Below are positions 52,620-60,732 of a stretch of 64,000 nt of DNA, one piece after another. Within the stretch, counting starts at the first letter, position 1. Every line of letters starts with the position of its first letter. The stretch spans positions 34,672-98,671 of the forward strand of contig NVTU01000001.1 of assembly GCA_002401685.1 (NCBI GenBank), written 5' to 3'. Position numbers and translations under genes: made by a program. The notes under the pieces were generated by a model. The model saw nothing but the letters and a program-made list of their open reading frames with translations, did no database searches and was not told where the DNA came from. The stretch comes from Kordiimonadales bacterium (lineage in GTDB: Bacteria; Pseudomonadota; Alphaproteobacteria; Sphingomonadales; Kordiimonadaceae).

Positions 52620-52834
52620 ATGTAATCCTCCCCACCCGAGAAGACTTTAGCTTATACAAATATTTCAGTTCGGTCTAGATAACGTGCCCTGCGCTCATTG
52701 AATGCCCGTTTTTGGCGGAAAACCGGCCAAACCAGATTTCAGGGCCAGCGGCTGCATATGACCCCAAGCCGACAAAGCGGCCCTCAGCCCGCTACAAACA
52801 AAGTTACCGCTGTATAGCGTCAGGATAAATTGGT

Positions 52835-55306
52835 TTATTCATACCGAAGCGCGTGAATTGGGGTTTTGCGGGCGACAACAAACGCGTTGCTGCCGACCGT
52901 GCCCCAAGCGATTGCGATCGAAATCACACCCGCTGCCAGACAAAGCGGCAGCAGTACCCACAATTCGATCCGCACGGGGAAACCGTTCAGCCAATCATTC
53001 ATCAAATAGACCACCACAGGCCACGCGACCAAATTGGCCACAAGCACCGGCCGCGAAAACTGCCATATGAGCAGGCGGACGATGTCCCATACGCTGGCCC
53101 CCAAGACCTTCCGCAGACCGATTTCGCGAACCCTGCGCTCGGCCGAGAAAGAGGCTAGCCCGTACAACCCGAGGCAGGCGATAAGAATTGCCAGACCTGC
53201 ATAAATGGCCAGCGTCAGATTAGTCTGTTTCTCGCCGTTAAACTCTGCGGCAAGCGCCTGCTCTACATAGGTGTATTTGAACGGGATGTTGGGGACCATG
53301 GTCGTCCACAGCCGCTCAATTTCAGAGATGAGTAGCGCAGCATCACCTGTATAGCGCAGTGTCAGTAGTGGCAGGGCACGATCCGCTTGAAAGAAAATAC
53401 GCGGCTGCGCTTCTTTGCGCACACCTCTAAAATAGGCATTTCCAGCAACACCGACGACCCTAAGCGTAAGATCCGCCCCCACCAAGCGCGCAGTCAGCGT
53501 ACTGCCAACAGCGTCCTCAGGGCTGCCGAGGCCAAGGCGTTTGGCGGCAAGTGCATTGATGACTACGTTTCGCGCCAGGCTACCGACCTGTCTCAGTTCA
53601 CCGAACCCAGGCAAAAGGTCCTCTGAGAATTTCGGTGAAAAGTCGCGGCCCGCAAGAATCGGAACTTCAAAGAGGCTGAAATACTTATGATCATGAAAAT
53701 TCATAAATAAAGTTAAGGCTTTATCTGGATCAACTGACGGCGCCTTAACGCTTGTGGCGCCAGTTCTATAAACGGTCGGTGCATTGGTCGTAAAAGTGCT
53801 CCCAGTGATCCTAGGCAGCTTTTCAACTTGTTGCTGAAAGGCTTTTTGTACCTCTGCTGCCCCAGAGCGGTTCATATTCTCAATGATCAGCAAATTAGTT
53901 TTGTTGAAACCCGGATCGAGATTGGCGGTATAGAGACGCTGAAGATAGACAACAAGTGCTGCCACAATCAGCGTTATCGAGATAGCGAATTGCAGGACAA
54001 CCAGCAAACTACGCAGCCGGGATGAGCCGATTGTTTCAACTGAACGGTTTGCTTTTAACACCTGCCCTGGGCGGAACGATGATAGCACAAACGCTGGATA
54101 CAGCCCGGCGAACAGGCCAACAAACAAGGTTGTGCCAATGAACAGCGCCACTAGAGGTGTATTTGAATAGTCGAGCTGAAGATCAAGCAACGCCACGTCA
54201 TTATAGACCGGCAGAAAAATTTCAACGAGCATCAGTGAAATGGTCGCCGCAATAACGGCGGTGAAGAGTGATTCTGTGAGATATTGCTGGACAAGCGACC
54301 CACGGCTGGCGCCTAACACTTTGCGCAGGCCAACTTCTTTTGCCCGAATACCTGATTTTGCCGTTGAGAGATTAATAAAGTTTATGGCTGCGATCACGAG
54401 AATCAATATGGCGATTGCCGTAAAAATGGCGACATTTCCACCAGTACCACCCGTAGGACCCTTGAGCCGCATCGTTGACAGTGGCAGGACGGCAGGGTTT
54501 TGAATTTGAGACGGGGTAAGCGTCGTGCTGCCAAAGTGAAGGCGATTTGCCAAGCTATCAAGCATACCATTCAGCCGGCTGGTAACAGTGCCTACCGGCA
54601 CCCCTTCTTTCAATTCGAAATAAACCCGGGCTGTCACATCGTCCCATCTATCAAGCCGACTGACCCTGCCAGAATTCGCCGGTGCAAAATCGGCTTCATC
54701 GATCAAAACAAACGCCGGAAAATTCAGAACCGACCTGTTTTCAAGATCACGGTAGACGGCCCCCACACGGTATTCCATATCGCGGCCACTCCTGGTGATC
54801 GTCATCACCTGGCCCATCGCTGTTGCCGAGCCAAAGAGCCGCTGCGCGACTGCTTCGGATAAGGCGATGCTGCGTTTGTCTGAAAGAACCTGTCGCACAC
54901 TGCCAGCCACCACATCAAAATTAAACATGTCGGCGGTTTCTACATCGGTCCAAATCACTTGCTGTTCAGAAACCTGATCGCCAACTTTGATAAAGGGGCT
55001 TGCCTCAATAGTGCGGGTAGAGGCTGCAATCTCCTCTTTGAAATACTTATCCAGCGCGCCTTTCCACGGTGCAGGTGCTTCTTCAGATGTGCCCTCCCAC
55101 CCACTTGGTAACTTCCAAACGGGGTGAACATTGTACAGGCGCTCCGACTTGGCCCAGTGCTGATCGAAGGAGAATTCAAATTGTACGAAGAGGGCAATCA
55201 TCGTGCAGGCTGCCAGACCGATAGCCAACCCCATGATATTGATCATGCTGAAAAGCCTGTTCTTGAGTAATTGGCGCGTACTGAGTTCCAGATTCTTCAT
55301 GAACAT
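52835..55306 (-). CDS. MacB/FtsX-type ABC transporter permease, no adjacent ATPase
   Basis: The 823-residue protein has two FtsX-like membrane blocks, each preceded by GLRKVLGAS (RAKEVGLRKVLGASRGSLV and RRVREIGLRKVLGASVWDIV), and two large extracytoplasmic MacB_PCD-like domains. The N-terminus LKNRLFSMINIMGLAIGLAA is typical of the 800-residue permeases common in Bacteroidetes and some Proteobacteria. These normally pair with a LolD/MacB-type ATPase, but none is next to it in this window. The function is likely antimicrobial-peptide or lipoprotein-related mechanotransmission; no substrate can be inferred. Confidence 0.88.
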   Translation of the reverse strand: MFMKNLELSTRQLLKNRLFSMINIMGLAIGLAACTMIALFVQFEFSFDQHWAKSERLYNVHPVWKLPSGWEGTSEEAPAPWKGALDKYFKEEIAASTRTIEASPFIKVGDQVSEQQVIWTDVETADMFNFDVVAGSVRQVLSDKRSIALSEAVAQRLFGSATAMGQVMTITRSGRDMEYRVGAVYRDLENRSVLNFPAFVLIDEADFAPANSGRVSRLDRWDDVTARVYFELKEGVPVGTVTSRLNGMLDSLANRLHFGSTTLTPSQIQNPAVLPLSTMRLKGPTGGTGGNVAIFTAIAILILVIAAINFINLSTAKSGIRAKEVGLRKVLGASRGSLVQQYLTESLFTAVIAATISLMLVEIFLPVYNDVALLDLQLDYSNTPLVALFIGTTLFVGLFAGLYPAFVLSSFRPGQVLKANRSVETIGSSRLRSLLVVLQFAISITLIVAALVVYLQRLYTANLDPGFNKTNLLIIENMNRSGAAEVQKAFQQQVEKLPRITGSTFTTNAPTVYRTGATSVKAPSVDPDKALTLFMNFHDHKYFSLFEVPILAGRDFSPKFSEDLLPGFGELRQVGSLARNVVINALAAKRLGLGSPEDAVGSTLTARLVGADLTLRVVGVAGNAYFRGVRKEAQPRIFFQADRALPLLTLRYTGDAALLISEIERLWTTMVPNIPFKYTYVEQALAAEFNGEKQTNLTLAIYAGLAILIACLGLYGLASFSAERRVREIGLRKVLGASVWDIVRLLIWQFSRPVLVANLVAWPVVVYLMNDWLNGFPVRIELWVLLPLCLAAGVISIAIAWGTVGSNAFVVARKTPIHALRYE

Positions 55307-55574
55307 CGGGCTATTTTCCTGCTTAATAATTTATTTGGCTCTCCTAACAGCAATTGCCGTGCCACAAAAACTATCATTACTTTTCAGTTATTTACCTGAA
55401 ATTCAAGTGCGCGCAGCCTCGCCGCACGTCCGGTTTTGAACAGATACTGTGCGAAACTGGACAGCGGATTTAAGGCGCCTAGGGAGCTTGCCGGGGTCAC
55501 CTTCCCCGGAATTTATGCGGAAGACCATGAGATTGAAAAGGGAACGGCACGTCACTCTGGGCCCGGATTGTTCG

Positions 55575-55860
55575 GTCTTGGCGAGGAGCGGGAACCAACC
55601 CTAGTTGTCGGAATGTCTGTTAACTGCCGAATTGTAGACAGTCAAAAAGAGAGAGGTGTCTCTCTAATTGTGAGGTTCCACACTCCGTGCGTCACTATGT
55701 TGAAAATTGCGTCACTAGTAGTGAATGCCTAAAATAGGTGTGGGTTTTCAGGTTAAGTGATTCAAAATAGCGCTAAAACGGCACATTTTTCAAAGATAGT
55801 GATTCACTTGTTTAAAGTTAGTCATTTAAAATCGCCAAATTTCACAGTTGGTGAGAAATT
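55575..55860. repeat. dispersed repeat, copy A
   Basis: The left about 150 bp align with repeat C: GGTCTTGGCGAG versus GGTTTTGGCGAG, GACAGTCAAAAA, GAGGTTCCACACTC versus GAGATTCCACACTC, TTGCGTCACTA-TAGTGAA. The right about 130 bp align with repeat B (GGTGTGGGTTTTCA versus GGTGTAGGTTTTCA, AATTTCACAGTT). It contains GTCACTAGTAGTGA and related palindromes, which look like iterons or protein-binding sites. Alignment was by eye. Confidence 0.75.
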
Positions 55861-55872
55861 CCCAGAAATTAG

Positions 55873-56043
55873 GTCCACGGCATAAACCCGCATGCGTACT
55901 TGACATGGGTCTTTGAAACTATCGCAGATCATCCGATCAATCGCATCGACGAACTGCTGCCATCGAACTTTAGAAAAGCCCTGCTCAAGGAACTACTTAA
56001 GGGCATTTGGACGGGAGCATACGTAAGTTATGCGTATTATTAA
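55873..56043 (+). pseudogene. IS66-family transposase C-terminal remnant
   Basis: The frame reads HGINPHAYLTWVFETIADHP followed by INRIDELLPSNFRKALL, matching the conserved end of IS66 TnpC transposases, then runs to TAA at 56041. The rest of the transposase is missing. It lies between repeat A and the decarboxylase gene. Confidence 0.75.
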
Positions 56044-56103
56044 ATTTGATCATGGTTTAAGTAACGAAATGAATATAGTTACAAAAGTTAGGGCTTGAGG
56101 AAA

Positions 56104-57474
56104 ATGGAACGAAGTTTAGAGATTTTCAATCGGTTGGTCAGGGAGCTATTGGCCGATGAAGCTCAAAATCCGGTGGCGGAATATATACCTTCACGCCACT
56201 TATACCAGCGTCTTGATCTCAAGTTACAAAAAGATGGCATCAGTGCTTTAGAGCTTGAAAAATCTTTAAAAGACCTTGTTTTTACGACGCCTCGCACGGC
56301 AACCAATGCGTTTTTTAACCAGCTTTTTGGTGGTCGCCAAGACAAAGCAATTCTCGGAGATCTTTTATCGGTTGTGCTCAATAACAGCATGTACACCTAC
56401 AAGGCTGCTGGACCGCAGATTGGCGTAGAGAAAGTCGTATTGCGGGAAGTGTGCGATATGATTGGCTGGGGCAAAAACTCAGACGGAACATTGGCGCCTG
56501 GTGGCTCTATGACAAATTTCATGGGGATGCTTATGGCGCGTGATGCCTATAATGAAAAAACAAAGCATGAGGGCGTTCAGCAAAAAATGACGGTCTATAC
56601 ATCTATAGAAGGTCATTATAGCACGTCAAAAAATGCCGCCTTTACAGGTATTGGAAGGGACCATGTAAGAAAAATTGCAACAGACGCTAAAGGACGTATG
56701 GATAATGCAGTTTTGCGTAAAACGATACAAGAAGACATTGCAAATGGCCTCCATCCTATTCTAATCAATTGTACTGCAGGGACAACTGTATTGGGTGCTT
56801 TTGATAATCTAATAGAAGCAAAAGAAATCGCGAAAGAATATAATATTTGGCTGCATGTTGACGGTGCCTATTGCGGGTCTGTTCTATTTAGTGCGAAGCA
56901 CAAACACTTAATAGAAGGCGTTGAAAACGTAGATTCCTTTACGCTGAATGCACACAAGATGCTGGGTACACCACTTGGTTGTTCATTGATTGTCGTAAAA
57001 GACAAAACACATCTGCATAATTCTTTCTCTAACGATGCGTCGTATTTGTACCAAACCGATCACGATGAATTTAATCTTGGTAAAACATCGATTCAGTGCG
57101 GCCGCAGGAATGATGCGCTGAAGCTTTGGGTGCTTTGGAAAAGTGTCGGTACAAATGGTTTAGAAAATATCGTAGATAAGCAGTTTGAATTAGCTAACAC
57201 TGCACGGAAGTATGTAAGAGGTAATTCTGATTATACAGATTACAGTATAGACGATGCAGTTTCTGTTTGTTTTAATTATAAAGGTATACCTGCCGAGGAA
57301 ATTTGTACGTTACTCTACGAACATTCTCAGCTCTTGGTAGGTTATGGTTCGTTCAAAGAAGATACATTCATCCGTTTGGTCACTATCAATGCTACAAATG
57401 AAAATGAAGATATTCTAAAATTCTTCAAAACTATGGAAACATTTGTTGCAGAGCACGAAGCATTATTCACGTAA
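56104..57474 (+). CDS. group II PLP-dependent decarboxylase (glutamate/cysteine-sulfinate decarboxylase-like)
   Basis: The 456-residue enzyme has the PLP fold of group II decarboxylases: CTAGTTVLGAFD, WLHVDGAYCGSVLF and the PLP lysine in TLNAHKMLGTPLGCS. It resembles GAD/CSAD-type enzymes more than bacterial GadB, so products such as GABA, beta-alanine or hypotaurine are possible. AGGA lies 6 bp before ATG 56104; the TTG at 56095 is rejected. The gene is visibly more AT-rich than its neighbours and is flanked by repeat copies and IS66 debris, so it is probably horizontally acquired. No transporter or regulator accompanies it. Confidence 0.88.
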   Translation: MERSLEIFNRLVRELLADEAQNPVAEYIPSRHLYQRLDLKLQKDGISALELEKSLKDLVFTTPRTATNAFFNQLFGGRQDKAILGDLLSVVLNNSMYTYKAAGPQIGVEKVVLREVCDMIGWGKNSDGTLAPGGSMTNFMGMLMARDAYNEKTKHEGVQQKMTVYTSIEGHYSTSKNAAFTGIGRDHVRKIATDAKGRMDNAVLRKTIQEDIANGLHPILINCTAGTTVLGAFDNLIEAKEIAKEYNIWLHVDGAYCGSVLFSAKHKHLIEGVENVDSFTLNAHKMLGTPLGCSLIVVKDKTHLHNSFSNDASYLYQTDHDEFNLGKTSIQCGRRNDALKLWVLWKSVGTNGLENIVDKQFELANTARKYVRGNSDYTDYSIDDAVSVCFNYKGIPAEEICTLLYEHSQLLVGYGSFKEDTFIRLVTINATNENEDILKFFKTMETFVAEHEALFT

Positions 57475-57710
57475 ACGGATGAGGTCGACTTTAGGGAGGC
57501 CAATAATGCAATGGTACCGCTTAAGAAGAGTGTCCGCTTAGGGTCATATCCTGTCATTCCAACAGGAAATGAGTTAGGCCTGCTTTCCGAAGTGATAGCG
57601 GCCGTTTTTCGACAAGGACAATAGATGAAACATCAACGCCTTAGCTTGTTGGAAGCGCTTGAGTGAATGTGCAGGGAATTTCTCGCTAACTGTAAAGCTT
57701 GGTGACTTTA

Positions 57711-57750
57711 AATCACTATATGTGAAATTGTGAATCACTATATGTGAAAA
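57711..57750. repeat. paired AATCACTATATGTGAAA direct repeat
   Basis: AATCACTATATGTGAAA occurs twice about 22 bp apart, each a TCACTATATGTGA near-palindrome. It is related to the TCACTAATAGTGA motifs of the neighbouring repeats. Confidence 0.7.
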
Positions 57751-57899
57751 GCATGGCTCTCCCTAAATCCTGAAAGACAAAATTCACTAACTGCGACATA
57801 CGGATTCTGGCGCTAAGCTGCCACTAGGCACATTCTCGGAATTGATGGCTTGATGTAGGGGCTAAGGCTAACTCGCGCCAGTCTAAAAGACTGCCGTCT

Positions 57900-58085
57900 T
57901 GATGGAGTACGTCACTAATTAGGAAAATGCGTCACTAATAGTGAAAACTTACAAAAAAGGTGTAGGTTTTCAAGAGTATTGATCCAAATACTGCCAAAAA
58001 CACCCCGTTTGATCAGCGTTATTGATTCAGAATTTCACAGTTAGTGATGCAAAATGTGGGATTTTCACATTTAGTGAAAAAATCT
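57900..58085. repeat. dispersed repeat, copy B
   Basis: Contains GTCACTAATTAGG then GCGTCACTAATAGTGAAAAC, followed by AGGTGTAGGTTTTCA and AATTTCACAGTTAGTGA. These align with repeat A in the same order, and the first part aligns with repeat C. The module ends in TTTTCACATTTAGTGAAA. Confidence 0.75.
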
Positions 58086-58237
58086 GAGCCATCAATGTCT
58101 GAAACTGACTCCGAGTATACGTACAGAGAGGGCTGCAATTGACCCATTGCAGTCGGTTAAGTTTACCCGCATTGCTTTGACTACCGGCCAGTAGTTGCCG
58201 TGATGGAAAGGCAATGCGCTCAAAAGGACCGGCCGAA

Positions 58238-58272
58238 AACGCGAATCAATTGTATGGACGAACTGCTACCCT
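58238..58272 (+). pseudogene. second IS66 transposase fossil fragment
   Basis: The frame TRINCMDELLP followed by a stop resembles NRIDELLP of the larger fossil at 55873, with GACGAACTGCT shared at DNA level. It occupies the same position relative to repeat B as the larger fossil does to repeat A. Confidence 0.5.
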
Positions 58273-58355
58273 AAATTTACCTTTCAGATTGAAACTGTGC
58301 AGCATAAATTACTATTTTTTGCTTGTGATACCGACTAAATGGTCCGTATACTACT

Positions 58356-58469
58356 GATAATGGAATTCCCGTCTGATAATGGAATTCCCGTCTGATAATG
58401 GAATTCCCGTCTGATAATGGAATTCCCGTCTGATAATGGAATTCCCGTCTGATAATGGAATTCCCGTCA
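58356..58469 (+). repeat. 19-bp tandem repeat, six units, at the TPR-methyltransferase start
   Basis: GATAATGGAATTCCCGTCT is repeated six times head to tail; the last unit differs at its final base. Every unit contains an ATG, and the last unit provides ATG 58455 of the downstream ORF. The unit length is not a multiple of three, so successive ATGs lie in different frames. Confidence 0.95.
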
Positions 58470-59783
58470 TTTATGTCTCAAATGCTTTACAGTAAGGCCT
58501 TGCAATTTTATCAAAGTAAGAACTTGGTGGCCGCGAAGAATAGCTGCTGGAAAATAAAAAGCGCATCGGATTGTTTTGGCAAGGCCGCTTTTCTGCTGGG
58601 CTGTATCGCGAAGGATGAAAAGCGCTGGGATCTCGCAGCAAGCCAATTCAAAAAGTCGCTATCCGTCAACCAAAGTGACTTCCTTAGCTATGTGAATTTG
58701 AGCGAAGTCCATCAAAACCAAAGCCAATTTGACCTGGCACTGGAAGCTTCAGAAACGTCCCTACCCCTTGCAGATGCCCCGGACGCCCACGCACATTGCC
58801 TGCGCCAATTGGCAAAAATTCAATTGGAGCTAGCACGGCATGAAGAAGCGCTGTGTACCTTAAAAAAGGCGATTGCCCTCAAACCCAATTCTGCTGCTTC
58901 CCATTATATTTTTGGTTATGTCCTGCTTCAAACGCATAAGGCCAGTGCCGCGATCACGTCACTTCGGAAAGCAATAGAGCTCGGACTGGCCTCGGGGACC
59001 GTTTTTCGGGATCTCGGACGCGCCTACATTCTGGAAAACATGCAAACAGAGGCCATTGCAGCGCTGGAAAAATCGATCGAATTGGACGGGCCCGATGACA
59101 GTGCCGTGCATATGATCAATGCGCTTCGCGGTCAACACACGGAAGTAGCACCTGACATCTATATCGAGAGGTTATTTGATGATCTCGCGGGCAATTTTGA
59201 AAAACAGCTGATCACTGATTTAGAATATGATATTCCGACCAAAATAGTGACGCTGCTTCAAGAGGAATCATACCTACAGGGCTCTAAGTCTCATATACTC
59301 GACCTTGGATGTGGTACCGGTTTAGTTGGCCAAGCCATGGCACCATACAGCGCAAGTATTGTTGGGGTCGATTTGTCTCAGAAAATGCTGAATATGGCGC
59401 GCGATAAAGGCACCTATTCCAAGTTATCCAAGAACAATATTCTCGATGAATTGTGTACAATTGATATGACAGCTTTTGATTACATCATTGCTGCAGACGT
59501 GCTCATCTATATGGGGGCTTTGGTGTCGTTGTTCGAAACCTTGAGCCAGACAAATCCGATCAAAAAAAGCTCAACCTTTATTTTCTCGGTGGAACTATCG
59601 AGCGCCAAAGAGTGCCAATTGCTTGCTTCAGGGCGATACGCCCACAGTGAACAATATATTGATAAGTTATGTGAAAAATATGGGTTCAGTATTGAAGTTC
59701 AAAACCACACAACAATAAGAACCGAGCGCGGCAAAGCCATTGACGGTGCTATTTATTTTATCCAACCGAAGCGGCCTTCTTAA
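58455..59783 (+). CDS. TPR-repeat protein fused to SAM-dependent methyltransferase
   Basis: The N-terminal about 230 residues form TPR-like helical repeats (AAFLLGCIAKDEKRWDLAAS, HEEALCTLKKAIALKPNSAA, TEAIAALEKSIELDGPDD). The C-terminal 200 residues are a class I methyltransferase with motif I ILDLGCGTGLVGQAM, an acidic VGVDLSQKML, and DYIIAADVLIYMG at motif IV. The TPRs probably select a protein or peptide target. ATG 58455 lies within the last 19-bp repeat unit; ATG 58473 gives MSQMLYSKAL and may be the true start. It is cargo of the repeat-flanked island. Substrate unknown. Confidence 0.85.
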   Translation: MEFPSFMSQMLYSKALQFYQSKNLVAAKNSCWKIKSASDCFGKAAFLLGCIAKDEKRWDLAASQFKKSLSVNQSDFLSYVNLSEVHQNQSQFDLALEASETSLPLADAPDAHAHCLRQLAKIQLELARHEEALCTLKKAIALKPNSAASHYIFGYVLLQTHKASAAITSLRKAIELGLASGTVFRDLGRAYILENMQTEAIAALEKSIELDGPDDSAVHMINALRGQHTEVAPDIYIERLFDDLAGNFEKQLITDLEYDIPTKIVTLLQEESYLQGSKSHILDLGCGTGLVGQAMAPYSASIVGVDLSQKMLNMARDKGTYSKLSKNNILDELCTIDMTAFDYIIAADVLIYMGALVSLFETLSQTNPIKKSSTFIFSVELSSAKECQLLASGRYAHSEQYIDKLCEKYGFSIEVQNHTTIRTERGKAIDGAIYFIQPKRPS

Positions 59784-59807
59784 CCGGCGCCCCAATATAA
59801 TAATGTC

Positions 59808-60030
59808 TGGTTTTGGCGAGAAGCGGAAGCCAACCGTAGTTGTCTGGATGTCCGGTCACAGGCAAAATGCAGACAGTCAAAAATAGAGAGGTATCTCGTT
59901 AATTATGAGATTCCACACTCTGCACGTCACTAATGCTCAATTTGCGTCACTAATAGTGAAAACCTACACCTGTCACTTTGGGGAGTGCGTCACTAATTAG
60001 AATTTTTCGTCACTAATAGTGAATTCCTAC
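59808..60030. repeat. dispersed repeat, copy C, abutting the tRNA gene
   Basis: It aligns with repeat A from GGTTTTGGCGAG through GACAGTCAAAAATAGAGAGG to GCGTCACTAATAGTGAA. The GTCACTAAT...GTCACTAATAGTGAA module is then present a second time. It ends about 9 bp before the 3' end of the tRNA gene. No gene is seen in the 255-bp space between the methyltransferase and the tRNA. Confidence 0.75.
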
Positions 60031-60038
60031 AAAAGGCG

Positions 60039-60115
60039 TGGTGGGCCCGGAGGGACTCGAACCCCCGGCCAGACCGTTATGAGCGGTCTGCTCTAACCAA
60101 CTGAGCTACAGGCCC
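60039..60115 (-). tRNA. tRNA with CAT anticodon (Met or Ile2)
   Basis: On the minus strand GGGCCTG pairs with CGGGCCC (one G-U), the anticodon stem GACCG/CGGTC encloses loop CTCATAA with anticodon CAT, the T-loop is GTTCGAG, and CCA is encoded. CAT could be elongator Met or lysidine-modified Ile2; the identity needs a tRNA classifier. The initiator type is unlikely. Its 3' end borders the island. Confidence 0.93.
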
Positions 60116-60219
60116 TTACCACGGGCGCTTACCTAGCAACTCTTCTGCTGCCTAGCAAAGCTTTTCTTCTAAATCTTATGGGATTTCTCAAAGGGCTCGT
60201 AAAAACTCAACCTTTGAGC

Positions 60220-60450
60220 CTAAAGCGCGTCGATCTCATCCTTGAGCCGCGCGCCTTTATCGGTGGCGATACGTTCCAACACTTGAATGCGCTCTTCCAG
60301 ACCTGCTATTTTTTCTTTTGCTTCCTTGTCTAGGGAGTGTGTGTGTGTTGCAGCTTCTTTCTGCCGCGTTTTAAGCCACGATTTTATCAGCCCGGTGCCA
60401 AACACAATCGCCACGATCACAATTATCATTGTTGCAGTTGTAGAACCCAT
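60220..60450 (-). CDS. PspB-like small membrane protein
   Basis: The 76-residue protein has one N-terminal helix (MIIVIVAIVFGTGLIKSWL) and a charged coiled coil (AKEKIAGLEERIQVLERIA). This resembles phage-shock protein B, in which the C-terminal helix contacts PspC or PspA. No pspA or pspC gene is adjacent, so the assignment is tentative. Confidence 0.65.
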   Translation of the reverse strand: MGSTTATMIIVIVAIVFGTGLIKSWLKTRQKEAATHTHSLDKEAKEKIAGLEERIQVLERIATDKGARLKDEIDAL

Positions 60451-60732
60451 CTTATTTTCCTCGCAAAACGTTGGCCGTTAATATTATTATCACAACCGGT
60501 GAAGGCATGGGCTCTGCGGCCCTATTACCCTTAACCACTTGCGGGGAAAATCAGCGTCCCAGTGCCTGCGCACCGTCAGCATTTTACTGCCTCACACCAG
60601 ATTTCACAGCGAACACAACACTTCCCCTACTAAAGTTCATATAAGTATCATCACCAAAATTTGCAATGCACGGCGTTTACAACTAGCTATGATAACAATC
60701 AGAAAATGTCTGTATATTTGAGGGGAGACACT

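Larger units (their letters stand above)
55307..56103. other. non-coding left end of the repeat-flanked island (repeat A region)
   Basis: About 800 bp without a credible gene. It contains repeat A (55575-55860), a 10-bp copy of the tRNA 3' end at 55558-55567, several TCACTA/TAGTGA motifs and a decayed IS66 transposase end. A 98-codon ORF at 55436 is open only because the repeat lacks stops; it has no recognisable domain and is not annotated. Confidence 0.7.
57475..58454. other. 980-bp non-coding segment between island cargo genes
   Basis: It holds TCACTATATGTGA palindromes near 57710-57750, repeat B (57900-58085), an IS66 fossil fragment near 58250 and a 19-bp tandem array at 58356. No gene is credible; short open frames such as MKHQRLSLLEALE at 57624 are not recognised. 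Confidence 0.7.

Noticed and set aside
55436-55732. 98-codon ORF in the island left end
   Set aside because: It runs through repeat A, has no recognisable domain and no good ribosome-binding site; the matching part of repeat C is not preserved as a frame.
58356-58469. Six-unit repeat considered as a CRISPR array
   Set aside because: Units are contiguous 19-bp copies with no spacers, and no cas genes are in the window.
55690-60030. Plasmid replication origin in the island
   Set aside because: The palindromic repeats resemble iterons, but no Rep gene, partition gene or DnaA-box cluster is visible, so an origin call is not supported.
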